Assembly: GCA_037447655.1 (NCBI GenBank) | Contig: JBBHKE010001197.1 | Location: forward strand, 47,501 to 111,500 | DNA length: 64,000 nt | Source of the DNA: Zygnema cylindricum | Lineage: Eukaryota; Streptophyta; Zygnematophyceae; Zygnematales; Zygnemataceae | Direction of reading: 5' to 3' | In this document: positions 10,614-23,320 of the stretch, in pieces | How the letters are laid out: every line of letters begins with the position of its first letter | How positions within the stretch are numbered: the first letter of the stretch is position 1 | Translations under genes and position numbers: made by a program | The notes under the pieces: generated by a model | Databases searched by the model: none | Seen by the model: only the letters and a program-made list of their open reading frames with translations | What the model was told of the DNA's origin: nothing

Positions 10614-13427
10614 CTATGTGGCAGTATCAAGAGACTTGCGGACACATTGACGAACTCTCCTGCAAAACAGAAATTCGACCAAAATCAAATATTAGGTAAA
10701 AGGTTAAATACCCTCGCAGTAACACTAATAGAATTATTAGCCTTAATCTGAATTAGTATCAAATACTAGTTCAGTGCAGAATGACAAACCCAGGTGAAGT
10801 CCACCATCTTTAAGTAACATTAACAATTATTTTGTTAGTGCCGCAAATAAAAGATCAGGACCAAATTAGTGTTATTTAACCCTAAGCCGGTGTATATTGC
10901 AGGGTCACAACCATGCAAATAAGAACACAGGAAGAAAGGGGCTGCCAGTCTGTGAATCAAAAACACTAAAAAACAATTACGCAAAAAACAAACTCCATAA
11001 CCAAAAGTTGAAGCAAAGGACACCACCTTTCAAAGGAAACCAAAGGGTAGGAATTCAATCACAATTATAAGATAGTAATTCTTATCACAATTATACATAT
11101 CTTGGACACAACCAAACATTTATGTTTTAGCATTGAACCAATAACAGAACAAACCTAAATTAACAGTCATAAATATAAGGGAATATAATTGGACCAAAAA
11201 ACATGGAAGTTACGGCAAGCAAGAATTTTATTAGTCATCGAGCAACTCTTAAACTTTTGCAAACAAACAAACAGAACTCACCGATTATATGCTGAAGGAT
11301 CATTTGAATATAGTTGAGCTGCCTCAGGATTGGCGGGACTTGCTGGATTAGGGTCCGTTAAAAGAGACTGGAAACAAAATGAGGCAAAAAACAAAACAGC
11401 CCAAATCAGTTGAAGGAAAGAGAAGTTTCTCCAGAACATCTCAATTTCATTGAAGCTTCTCAACATTAACAGAAACGAATGCCAATGGACTTTTCATCTC
11501 CACCAGACTAGCGACAATGTATATTCCAATCAGAATCAGCATACCCTAACACAGACAGACTTTTGTCAAAGGCAATCATTTCCATTGCCCTGAAAAGTGA
11601 ATTAGACAACAACATACATAGAAACGCACCTGGATAGAGGTCAATATTGTACAGATGTTGTGGCAAGGTGACCAAGCATCCTGAATAATATCCATACAGA
11701 GGGTGCCGTCGTTATACACTTCATTCACAGAAGAAAGGTTACAACATCACATTAATACCAAAATCTTCCAGCCAAATTTTCAAGCAGGAAAATGAAACCA
11801 GCAAAACAAAGTTAATACAAGAATCTCCAAACCAGGGAGGGTTTTAAACGAGGAAAACAAAAATAAATGAAAAGAGGGACACGACTTCTCCAAACAAGAC
11901 GTTACAGCGGACAAAAACGATCTCCTCCGCCGTTTCTTTATATCTGCATGCGTTTCAGAAACCGAGATAACTGAACCAAAACAAAATAAAGAACTACCAA
12001 GACAAGTATTGAGTTGCAGGAGTACAAATTAAGTAGCGAGAAAACTCCAGTCCCTCCATTCCTGTTTGAAGAATCAATTCAGAGACATACCATTGGGATG
12101 AAACACTTCTGATGTGAATCTAACTCGAGGTGGCTTTTCAGGGTATTGCTCTCCAAAAATGAGCCTTAAAGAAAAGATACCACCTGCAAAACGGCAATTC
12201 TTTGTTATAGTGATGACAATTTAGCCAATGACATCCTTTTCATTGTCGTGCATAAATCTAAGGATTCTGACATGATTTAAGAAAATCGTGTGGATTGCAG
12301 AACAAGATTTTAACCTTTCACATTCATTGACCTTTTATGCCAGTAAACTAAATAAGAGTGACTAGATAAGAGCAAACGCAAATTCTAGCTGAAGAGTATG
12401 TCAACTGTACACAGAATCCTTAAATGAATAACATAATTTTGATAATAAGAAAAAAAAACGCAATAGCATGATGAAGAGGTGGCCTGGCCACTCCCATCCC
12501 GTCAAAAAACAGAAGAAGAAAGATTCACAATTTACAGCATCCACAAACCCTACTTCCAACCAACATCCATGTTCATTTATCTTTTACACACGTTCTGCAT
12601 GCGACACAACGTGCGATTCTCTACGCAACAGAAAGAGAGCAGAAGAGAAAAGAGGAATGGATAGAGAATTCTGCGGGTAAAAGAGAAAACTCCAAACCCT
12701 AATGACAGAAAACACAAAAGTAGGCAATTCCACACCACAAAACATAAATTAAGGTCCTGCAAGTTAGGTAGTACCTTCCCAGGGAGTCTCATCTGGCCCA
12801 AAAATAGTTGCTCCCCACACGAAAAGGTTTTCTTCGCTGTGAGGACTGGCGCTGCAACCCTGCAAGTGGTCAGTAAATAGAGCGCATGACGTCAGCAAGT
12901 ACGGAAGGTATCTAAGAAAGCAGCGCGTTGGAAAAATAATCAGCTTGGGCAGACGCCAAGAAGGCATGACATAGACAACTAAACAAATAGCAGTGCACAA
13001 CCAGACACAAACAAACAAATAAACAAACAGACACAGCGGCTGACCATCGAAATGATAAAAAAATCTGTGAACTAATGCGAACTCTCTTGTACGGCCTCTC
13101 TTGTACTGCTCTGGTATGGAAAACACACGCTGCTGAGTTCCTGATAGAACAACAAAAGGTTACCAGCCGTGCTCATGAATTATGATATCCTCTACAAGCA
13201 ATAGTTAACATACTGCCCTCCTACTTTTCCTTTCATACCCCTCCCTCTGTCACATCCTTTTGCCCCCTCCACACCACTGTCATGTCCTCCCTCTAACACT
13301 CTCCCTGCCTCCCTATCTCCCTCATGCGTACTTCTCAAACAATAAAATATAATCCTCGTACCTCAGGAGGCTCCTGACGAATTGCCTTCAAATCGGACAT
13401 CAATCTAAGTTGAGAAGATGACGTCAT
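10614..13427 (-). CDS. UBC2: RAD6/UBC2-like ubiquitin-conjugating enzyme E2
   Basis: E2 enzymes accept ubiquitin from E1 as a thioester on a cysteine and pass it to substrates with an E3. RAD6-type E2s act in DNA-damage tolerance and histone H2B ubiquitination. Six exons (13427-13362, 12859-12775, 12183-12091, 11718-11630, 11367-11282, 10659-10614) join into 154 residues, close to the 152 usual for plant RAD6 proteins. The HPN motif is at residues 79-81, the catalytic cysteine is C89 in DGTLCMDI, and the family signature [13 protein letters not shown] follows. All donors are GT and acceptors AG. The protein is clearly diverged from the usually very conserved RAD6 sequence: SPCHNIC replaces the common SPIYDVA, and the C-terminus is short. 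The palindrome TGACGTCA, a bZIP-type site, overlaps the start codon (13419-13426), perhaps by chance. Confidence 0.93.
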
Positions 13428-14881
13428 CGTTGCCTTTTACGAATAAAGAAACCTCAGAACACTATGCAAATAGGTCCGAATACTCAAGCTATAAAATAAT
13501 ATATGAGTGATATAATATAACTAGATGTAAGTTCCGAAAATTTAACCTTAATAGGAAAAGCTTGAAAAGGAAAGCTTTTCAACCTACAAATTGCTGAAGA
13601 CAGAAACAGATAAATTTGGTAAAGGTGAGAGATAGCTGAATATGTTCATCTGAAGGCTTAATGCTCCAAGTTTTCGGGCAGGTTGATGTTCCAAGATTTT
13701 CGGGCAGCTTCTTTTCACAAAATTTTGCAACAGCTACCAATTTAAGACTTTTTGTCGTTTGCACATTTACTCATTTAGGGCAGCGCTTTCATTGTTTATG
13801 CTTCAAATGACTCGGGCAGCCACGAGGCTTTCTTTCAGGAATTTAGGGCAGGCACAATTTTTTGATTCTTTGAACACTTTTGAAGCGCTACAAGAAGTTT
13901 TGGCAGTGTCGTGTTAAAAGGTTTCTGAACAAAAGTGTCCTATTGCTGTACTTATACAAGATTTTTGGGCAGATTTTGAGGCAGAGCCTTGGTACAAAAT
14001 CCCTAAATTTCAGTACGAAGTCTGTGACAGCAATCCGGGCAGCTATTAAATATAAAATTTATCATTTTTTTCCAGTGTTTTCCATTGTTAAGGACGGAAG
14101 AAGAGACATTTTTTTTTTCGTAAATAATTTTGGCAGCTCATCGTATTCGTCTGACCGCTTTTTTTATACATTTACGACTTTATCCTTTACAGCCTAAGCT
14201 CACGGGAAATGTCGATTGTACGTCTGTACGGCTGTACCAACTACGGAGATAGACAAAGACAATTGGACATACAGACCTTAAACACAACTCCGGGCGTCGA
14301 TTACACATAATTTGACCGTGAGATTTGTACCACGCGTCATACAGCATTTATTACTACAATTTATGAAAACTTTCCGGTGAAAGGACGTTAGGCAGAAAGT
14401 CGAAACTATGGAAAACAACTCAAGAAGGTTTGTACTTTCTTTGGGCAGAAAAAGCATAATACACGAACAGAAAAGGACAGCATACCAGAAATAGGGTGTT
14501 AATACTACGCGATTTCCGGCGTTACACCTTGAATCGTTATTGGCGTATAGAAATTATTAGTGTAAAGAAAAAACTAGCGTCATTCATTCTAATTTAGTGC
14601 CAGGAGACGTGGCAGATTACGGTCCACGTCCTTCAATAGTGTAATTAATTCTATTTAAGGTATCAATGTCAAAATTTTGGGGTGCCGATATAGAGTACAT
14701 AAGGCTAATAACTATTCCCGGTGTACTAGTCAGTAATCGAAGCAATCATACATAAAACTGTATAAAATAATAATTTACATTAATATCTACGACAAACTGC
14801 ACAGTTTTCTGTGCAATTACTTCGATTACTGGATAGTCACGCTAGTAATCCCATTACCAATATAGTGTGTGTTGAAAGGAG
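13428..14881. other. Upstream of the UBC gene, GGGCAG-rich stretch
   Basis: Probable promoter side of the UBC gene, then intergenic DNA. The hexamer GGGCAG recurs at about 13676, 13701, 13778, 13813, 13846, 13967, 14036 and 14444, unusual in such AT-rich sequence. No gene was recognised. Confidence 0.35.
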
Positions 14882-15054
14882 GTAATTAATAGTTCACTTC
14901 TATATTTTAGTTAGAATGTAAAGAGAGAGAAAGAGAGAACCAAAGGCACGCCATGGCTGCCGCGTCAAGTAATTAATAGTTCACTTCTATATTTTAGTTA
15001 GAATGTAAAGAGAGAGAAAGAGAGAACCAAAGGCACGCCATGGCTGCCGCGTCA
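14882..15054 (+). repeat. 87-bp tandem duplication
   Basis: Two nearly identical direct copies begin with GTAATTAATAGTTCACTTCT at 14882 and 14969. Each ends with CCATGGCTGCCGCGTCA. The close identity implies a recent duplication. Confidence 0.9.
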
Positions 15055-15980
15055 TTCAGAAGGAGGCAGAATGAAATGTAATTTACTATTTGTAGGGAAC
15101 TAGTGAGTTCTAGCCGGATTTGACCAGGGTCAACGGACACCTATTTAGACCAAAGCCTTATCCATTAATACACTAGCGAAACGAAGTGCGTGAAACATTT
15201 CACGCATATTTATCTATTGATTTAACTGACTAATTTGCAACAGACTAACGAAAACACGCATTAATCAATTCAGGGATGGAAGCGAATCGAAGCAGTATAA
15301 ATACAAATGATCGGACGACCACAATTGCAGCCGCCACCCGCAATAAACTTTCGGCGGCCTTTATAGATAGCGTCACGCGACGCCACGTGGCACCATACTA
15401 TTGAAATACCGGAGAAGATGGGAGGAGGAACCATGGCTCCCGTTTTGACATGCGTCACTTTGAAAGCCATGTCGTACAATGGCCGTACAATAAGTACATC
15501 GCCTAGTGTACCTTCTTGTACGATATAGTGTTTCTATTGGACTAGGGTTTAGTAGTAGGCAGTCGTAAGTAGGCAGACCAGTACTTATTGAAATTTAGGT
15601 ACCTCTCTCTAAGAGAACTTGTAACTATAAAGGTCATCTTTGACAAACCATAACTTACTGCTCAGAGGAACAATTCAGTGATTCTTTTTGCTTTGACTCA
15701 GGGAAGTCTTGTCCTCACAAGGGTGAGAGTGGTCAAAATATTTGTGTGCCTGGGCGGCGCTTATTCAGCGAGAAAGTAAAAGAGGCAAATATTATCCTAG
15801 AGGCTTTACATAGGCTTCTCATTTTCTGGGTCAATGGAGACCGCATAATTGCAGTGTGATTCACGCTAATAACGATACTCGGTGTAGCACCCTGCTCGAT
15901 CGGCTCGGCTCGATCCGTATCGATTCGACTCGATTCGGCCCTGTTTTAGACTTTTGGTGAAACCAAACTACAGTAAATGG
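15055..15980. other. Intergenic, no gene recognised
   Basis: No gene recognised. A short cluster of degenerate CTCGAT/TCGATTCG repeats lies at about 15893-15941. Confidence 0.35.
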
Positions 15981-16450
15981 TTTAAATCATAGTGAAAAAG
16001 TAGGCGTGTTTTCGTAGGCCTTAAGTAGGCCGCCTTTAGCGTAAGTTGTGTTACGTGCTTTCCATGTGATCTTCTTACATCGCTACTTTGATCAGCGGGC
16101 GTCCGATCGTTCGAATCTGACGATAGTCCTATTCTAAGTTGTGTTATGGGCTTTCCATGTGATCTTCTTAGATCGCTACTTTGATCAGCGACCGTCCGAT
16201 CGTCCAAATTTGACAGTTTAAATAAAAAGTACCTCAAAACTCACATAAAAATAATTTTTTGTCCAAATGTTTTTCTAAATTTAGACATGCGATTCAATTC
16301 TCTATGGATTGATGTGCAACTCAACCGTGTTACTATTTTATTTCATTTTGCAACCAATACAATATGGGTTTTAAGGTATTATTGTAAGTTTTACGTACAC
16401 TATGCATATTGTATGGGCGTCTTTCACCTACTTTAAAACTATGGTTTAAA
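15981..16450 (+). mobile_element. MITE family E, long copy 2
   Basis: About 470 bp. Ends TTTAAATCATAGTGAAAAAG and CTTTAAAACTATGGTTTAAA are inverted repeats of each other. Unlike copies 1 and 4, it has an internal tandem duplication of roughly 120 bp (each part contains GTGATCTTCTTASATCGCTA). It pairs in inverted orientation with 16700-17160. Confidence 0.85.
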
Positions 16451-16699
16451 CCCGGGTTTCGAAATTTTGACCCAAAACCAAACCTCTAGTTTGCACCGAG
16501 CCAATCACTCAAACAGTTAAGACTGTTAATAACCATAATATAAAAACACACAACTTTAACCCTTGAGATTTCCTCCATAAAGGAAACGTACTATTTGTAC
16601 AGATTGCGCACATCGCCCCGTGTTGTTCTGTACTTTAATTCACATGCCTTTATTGCGTTTGTACTTTTATGACGTGCATGGCCGTACACTGTATCATGT

Positions 16700-17160
16700 C
16701 AAACCATAGTTTTAAAGTAGGTGAAAGTCGCCCATACAATATGCCTATTGTACGTAAAACTTACATAACTAACTTATGACCCATATTGTATTGGCTGCAA
16801 AAATGAAATAAAATAGTAACAGGGTTGAGTTGCACATCGATCGATAGAGAATTAAATGACATGTCTAAATTTAGAAAAACATTTGGACAAAAAAATATTT
16901 TTATGTGAGTTTTGAGGTAATTTTTATTTAAACCGTCAGATCGGACGGTTGCTGATTAAAGTAGCGATCTAAGAAGATCACATGGAAAGCCTATAACACA
17001 ACTTACAATTAGACTATCGTCATATTCCAACGATCGGACGATCGTTGATCAAAGTAGCGATCTAAGATGATCACATGGAAAGCCCGTAACACAACTTACG
17101 CTAAAGGCGGCATACTTAAGGCCTACGAAAAAACGCCTACTTTTGAACTATGTTTCAAAC
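16700..17160 (-). mobile_element. MITE family E, long copy 3, inverted
   Basis: Reverse-oriented long copy of family E carrying the same internal duplication as copy 2. About 250 bp of unrelated sequence separates the two. Copies 2 and 3 together form a long inverted repeat. Confidence 0.85.
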
Positions 17161-17572
17161 CGAGTTCTACTTGATCGGGCCGAATTAGACGGTTATTGCA
17201 ATCGCCGAGATATCGTACCAAAATAAAAACCGGAAGCAAATTTTTGAATCTAATTGTAGCACTAGATAATCCCAAAGGGTTTTGGTTCGGATTCACTCCG
17301 AACCGAGTGCTACGGTAATAAAGCTGCCAGCCGAGTCCTCGCTACCGTACTTTTTTCGCGTCAAAGTACACTTTCAACATAAATACAAAGTCAATATGGT
17401 GACGTTGCAATATCGTGACAGGCCACCCAAGTACCAAGAAAAACTTCCCCAAGGCCCAGAATGTTCGGCAAACAAGAGTCATAATCTGGAGGTTGCGATG
17501 GCCGAGCTAGGGTTTTAAACTTCTAGATCACTAAAAGCGTATATGTACGGAAATGTTATAGAAAAAGATTTT
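17161..17572. other. Intergenic, no gene recognised
   Basis: A 78-codon open frame on the plus strand (17282-17518) has no recognisable family and is not supported as a gene. Confidence 0.35.
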
Positions 17573-18350
17573 GGGTGCGTCTCCATGTGCCTAAGTAAGG
17601 GTTTTGCCTGTCGTTTTCTTGTAAAACTTAGAGATGTACCGAGTAAGTTTAAACCATACAAAAAAATTTAAAAAATGAGAAGTACATTTTACGTCATCAT
17701 CGAATTTAGGATGTACTACATGTTGTCGTCTTATGTTCTTCGACCCACGGCCGCGCCAAAAAACGAAAATCTTTAAGCTTTTAAAACACAGGGAAGATGT
17801 TTTTTAAAACTAATAATTTTCTATAAACAAATAGGAACACATATTCACAGGTGTAAAAAAAAAAAAAAACAAAAAAATCAAAAGATTTCAAGGGACGACG
17901 AAAAGTGTTTGATCCGCTAAGTTTTGTATGTTTGCGTTCAAGTACGACGAAGCAGATTACAAAGTTTGTTTTGTTTTGCCCGTTTGCGCCTGTTACGGAT
18001 TTTATTCGCCAGGTGTCTCAAGATTTTGATGCCATTTCACGTCGAGCAGAGAAGCGACGTAAAGGCAAATTGCATCTTCTTCAATGTGAAACGGCACAGG
18101 TTGGATGGCGGTACGTCTACAATGTCACGAAAATTCATGCAACGTCACAAGCAGTTACCAAAAACAACGCGGGTCATCGCAGATTGTAGACGTTGATAGC
18201 CGTCACGGGCATTGTCAACGTAGACAATTGTCACACCCTTAAGTAACTATGTTGTTGTTACACATAGGGACGTCTGAAATCCGGGTCCGCCGGATTTGCG
18301 TTAAAAAACAAAGTTTTTTGGCTAAGTTTCAAGTACATGGAGACACACCC
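17573..18350 (+). mobile_element. PIF/Harbinger-like MITE, family D, copy 1
   Basis: About 778 bp beginning GGGTGCGTCTCCATGTGC and ending GTACATGGAGACACACCC, flanked by TTT on both sides. The interior matches copies 2 and 3 at 58345 and 59724. Open frames inside are discontinuous between copies, so it is treated as non-coding. Confidence 0.8.
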
Positions 18351-18730
18351 TTTATTGTATAAGGGTACTTTCGCATGTAACCAAAACTTAGTCTTGTTAC
18401 TTTGTTTTTTAAAGAAGATTCTTTGTACAACTTTTAGAGCATTCGGATGTGAACCCAAAAAACTTATACTTTACAGAGGTGACTGACATAGACCTGTATG
18501 AAACAACGTGACAGGTGATGTGGTACACAAAATGATTCGAAACTTCAACACGGCTGCAAACTGAAACGTCTAATCGCACGATGTACAATCTTTGTGACTT
18601 CAGGACATTATCGACGTGGAGGCTTTCAGCACTCTGCCGAACTTGCTCAGCTATTCCACATAATGCCCCTCTCTTCTCTGCCGTATTGTGTCTTTGTACT
18701 TTCCACCACCCTTCTTCGCCATTCTTGCAA
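18351..18730. other. Intergenic, no gene recognised
   Basis: No gene recognised. Overlapping open frames on both strands are not supported by any motif. Confidence 0.3.
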
Positions 18731-19258
<528 letters not shown>

Positions 19259-20410
19259 TACAATTCTACATGCATAATTACACCTCTCTCTATATATACA
19301 CATGTACACACACACACATTAGTATGCAAAAATACACATGTTATATCAACAAGTTTTTAAATTAGAAAAACCAAAAAGTTACTACAAAACATATAAAGAA
19401 GGTACAACAATGAAGAATATGACATTTGCTATTCATTATGAAGAAACCATAAAATACCTTACACTGTTACACAGAAATGCGGTTTTTTTTTCGTCTTCCC
19501 GCTTGTCGAAAGGTGCCCAATGTTTTTCCTACGCCGTACGTGTGAAGGCACGTGTGTTTGAGAGAGGAGTGTTACGACAGAGATCGTTGAGGAAGAGTAC
19601 GAGGGGAAGGAAGGAGGCGCCTTCACGCTTTTGCGAAATGGCGTCCGTTGGTCGTGACCCCCTCCACGGCCCTTGTACGGAAACACGTATGGAATATGGC
19701 TCGTACAGGGCGTAAACGTGCACTTGGTTTTTTTTTTTGGTACTCCGCGCACGGGAATAGAAAAAAACTTTCGGCACGTGTTATAGCGTATGCCTATTCA
19801 CTCGAATCCTGGAACTTTATTTAAAATCACCTTGCGAGGTGATTTTATATAAAGTTTGAAAATGAGTGGGAAGGACGTGAAAATGGGTCGAAACGCGCTA
19901 GACGACAAACTGCACCGACCTAAACGACAAACTACAGTACATTTAAAGTTTCACGGTAATGCAACTTGTACGGTGTTATTTTCGTTTTTTTGATACGGCT
20001 GAAGATTTCCTCGTTTTTTTCCAAGTTATAGAGGAAAACGACAGAAAATAACTGTAACTTTAGCACATGCGAAAGTACCCTTACTCCGGATTTTAATGCT
20101 GGACTACAGTGCTCACTGTACGGTTCTTGTCTGTAATTTACTATTTGGCATGCGGCCAGTGGAGATATTTTTGTCTCCTTCATTATCTGATTGTAAATAT
20201 GGAATTAAGCGCTGCAGTTCCACATGTCGGCATATACTGAAATTTTCACACGTGCGATTGGGTCGCACGAGAAATCAAAGGTAAAACTTTTAACAAAGTT
20301 TTTGAACATGCGTGATAGATTTATAGAAATGGAATAGTTGAGGTTTTTCCCCTTTTTTTCTCCTTTTTAGTTTTCATTTACCTTCTTTGGTGTCATTTTT
20401 TTTTGGAGAA
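19259..20410. other. Intergenic with one 20-bp-arm hairpin
   Basis: No gene recognised. An inverted repeat at 19813-19856 has two 20-bp arms with one mismatch and a 4-base loop. Confidence 0.4.
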
Positions 20411-20633
20411 GCACAACGTTTATCGCTATTAGAGTTGATGTTATTTTCACCAATGAAAGGCATCTTTTGTCTGTGCACATTTTACGGATTGATAAATGGA
20501 TGGCTGAGATTGAAATCTAAGATTGTCTACTACCAATTGACGGCCTGCAAACAATGTTAGAAGTTGTGTGCACGGAGAAAAGATGTTTTAAGAGGCGGAA
20601 AAACTTTAGCACTAAAATAACTGTAAACGGTGT
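20411..20633. mobile_element. Foldback MITE, family A, diverged copy 2
   Basis: The left part contains TATCGCTATTAGAGTTGATG. The right part contains GCACGGAGAAAAGATGTTTT and ends near TGTAAACGGTGT. Same architecture as the other family A copies, but with weaker arm pairing. Confidence 0.7.
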
Positions 20634-20954
20634 TATTTTCTTTTGATTCCTCGTTTACGCCTGAGTTATTTTATAATAAATGAACTAAAAGTCTATACAC
20701 AACGAGATATAAAACGTAAAAAATAAGCAAAAAAAAAAGTTTTAGAAAAAAATGCTTATCCGTATAAGCAATCATAAGCAATCCGTACCCTATCTTTGTA
20801 GCTTTTATTGTACCTTTATGTACACACCGACTGTTGTACTTAACGAAAACAATTTGTACTGTTCAAGACAGACACAAGAAATGTTGAAACGGCGTTATAC
20901 GTTTAGATGTGAAATCCAAAAAACGTCACCGTACAGTACAACCGTCGTTGGCAG

Positions 20955-20995
20955 TTCAGAGCTTAGACTTTAGAGTCTAAAGTCTAAGCTCTGAA
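20955..20995. repeat. Perfect 19-bp hairpin with 3-base loop
   Basis: The arm TTCAGAGCTTAGACTTTAG is followed by AGT and then its exact reverse complement. Directly after it, AGCTCTGAA is repeated in tandem. Confidence 0.9.
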
Positions 20996-21091
20996 GCTCT
21001 GAAGCTCTGAAAGTTTAGACGGAGTCGTGAAGGCTTCCGGACAAATGATGTCCCATTCGTCCGTGGAAAGTACAGTATTGTACTGTACTGT

Positions 21092-21313
21092 AAACACCGC
21101 GAATCGCTATTAGCGACAAGGTTTTTTTCGCCACTTAAAACATCTTTTCCTCGTACACACTTGTCGGATTGTGGATCTGACGGTTGCGATTGAAAGGTAT
21201 CACTTTCAGCTTCCGATTGGCGGTCTCAAATTGAAAATCCAACAAGTGTGTACGGAGAAAATATGTTTTAAGTGGCGAAAAAAACTCTTGACGCTAATAA
21301 CGATTCGCGGTGT
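21092..21313. mobile_element. Foldback MITE, family A, copy 3
   Basis: Well-preserved copy. The left end is ACACCGCGAATCGCTATTAG followed by TTCGCCACTTAAAACATC. The right end has TGTTTTAAGTGGCGAAAAAA and AATAACGATTCGCGGTGTA. The arms pair over most of 70 bp. Confidence 0.9.
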
Positions 21314-21552
21314 ACTGTTGCGACGGCAACTATCGGCGAAGATCTGACAGTCGCGGGAAATTCGGGCAACAACAGAATTCCGATACACATCGCCCGGATT
21401 AAGATCACACCAAAATGACCTAATCGGCTAATCCTAAGAGGGTACACCGTGAATCGCTATTAGCGTTAATAACGCTAATTCGGCGCCCTAAATTTTGACA
21501 CTCGAATCGCAAATAGAATTATTTGTTTACGTTAATATAGGTACTGTTTAAC
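21314..21552. other. Fragment with family A-like terminus
   Basis: At 21441-21482 a partial terminus (GTACACCGTGAATCGCTATT) is followed by GCGTTAATAACGCTAATTCG, which resembles the start of the element at 57910. It appears to be a solo or truncated end. Confidence 0.5.
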
Positions 21553-22057
21553 TACACCGCGCATCGTAATTAGAGTAAAGAAAAAATTAGAGTAAAAAAA
21601 GAGAAAAAAATAATTAGAGTAATTTACTCTAATTTATGTGATAGAACTGTTTCAAAAAGGAATTTACTTTAATTTATGCGGTGTACTCTAATTTGGCAAG
21701 CTAATATCCTCTACTGTAAATAAGGTATTCGTACAGAATCTGAAAAAAAGTACAGTTTATCGTCACTATGACGTTTGCACAACGCGGTTTGTTAAAACGC
21801 AGTTACATGATAATGGCCTGTATTAAATCATTATTTGAACTTTTTTACTTATAAAAGTACGATTTTGCACAGTCGGATGTCGTCCGTACTCCACAATATT
21901 TAAAACGAACATATATTAGAATTAAAAACGCTAATTAAACCTTACCTTAAATAGCTTAATGAAAAAATTAGAATCATTTACTCTATTTCATGTGATAGAG
22001 TCGAAATTTCGAGCGACCGAATTAGAGTAATTTACTCTAATTACGATTCGCGGTGTG
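21553..22057. mobile_element. Family B element, uninterrupted copy
   Basis: About 505 bp. It starts TACACCGCGCATCGTAATTA and ends TTACTCTAATTACGATTCGC plus GGTGTG, with the motif TTAGAGTAA/TTACTCTAA repeated inside both ends. The same element occurs at 60518-61811, where another element has inserted into it. No coding capacity. Confidence 0.85.
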
Positions 22058-23320
22058 CTGTTTAAGTACTGTAAAGCGTTAACTACTCTAATTTCAACTG
22101 TTTTTAAATAGTGTGGTGTACGAAAGGTGTCAGTGCGTACTAGAACTCATTTATTCGTACAGACGTACAGAGTAAGTTTCAGATAAAGGCGTGACACGGG
22201 AAATTGAGTGCGTCGCCATGGAAAGGCGCACTCAGATTTGATCCAGTCATACAGATGAGGGAAAATCACGAGAACCTGTTCTCACATGTTCAAGCGTCGA
22301 ACATGTGAACCCAAACTATCGCGGCTACAACATGAGAATGTGTATCCAAATTAGTGTTAAGTGTTTAAATTAACGCTAGTTTTTCCTGGCGTTAGACGCT
22401 TGAACCAAAAATAGAGCTAATAGCGCTGACTGTTTCTTTACACTAATTATTTGTTAACTCTAACAGCGATTCACGGTGTAGCACGGCTCTCCAATCCAAG
22501 GCACCCTCATATGACCTGCAATCATGAGCTTTCATATGAATACATCTTACTATATGGCTTTTTTTTCAACAAAAAAAAAAACGACAACAAAACCAACAAT
22601 AAATCCATAGCACAGATACGAGAAAAAATGGAAACGCTACATATGGTCACACGATCCTCTGCAAAGAGTATGCCGCATAATAGGCATGTCCCATGGAATA
22701 AACACCATACTTATTGTTTTTGCACATTTGAATTCCAAACCAAACCAAAAAGATATTCCCAACTAGGCTCAAATATTCAATGAGACCAAAAAAAAGGACA
22801 ATAAACAATTCCATGTTCACATAAAGCTCAGATCCACAACTTCATAAAACAAAAAGGAGGTGGTCTGCAATTTTGTGTACAGATTAGGTGGTCTCAATGC
22901 ATTTTCCCTTTTTCTTCTTTTGAACATATACTGCAATATAGACTGCACAACAACAATCATTCACTAAAAACCCGAAAGAGTAATTTCAATAAGATTTGGA
23001 AAAGCAATAAAAACCAAAACATTGAAAAACAAGAAAGGTCCACAGTTGAGACAGGTTCCCAATTGAGACTTCCATCCTCTTCTTTCGAAATCACTATTCT
23101 ATGTCCTTTTTCGCCTCTTTCGCACACAATAGGGTGCGTTCCGGCATCAGACAATCTAGTCGACCATCCTGAGTAAAATTATCTTCTTATCTTCCAGTAT
23201 ATTACTTCCTTGTAAATTAGAACACACTGCAAAACCTTCGCATCTAAAACCTTTTTCCTTTGAAAAACTTTTTCTTCACTTTCCGGCTAAAAAATATTCT
23301 TAACGACACTAAAAATGTCC
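22058..23320. other. Intergenic, 3' side of plastid rps13
   Basis: No gene confidently recognised. On the minus strand 23154-22957 reads as an open 65-codon stretch with coding-like composition (RGEKGHRIVISKEEDGSLNW), about 170 bp after the rps13 stop. It could be 3' UTR or a decayed exon. Confidence 0.35.
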
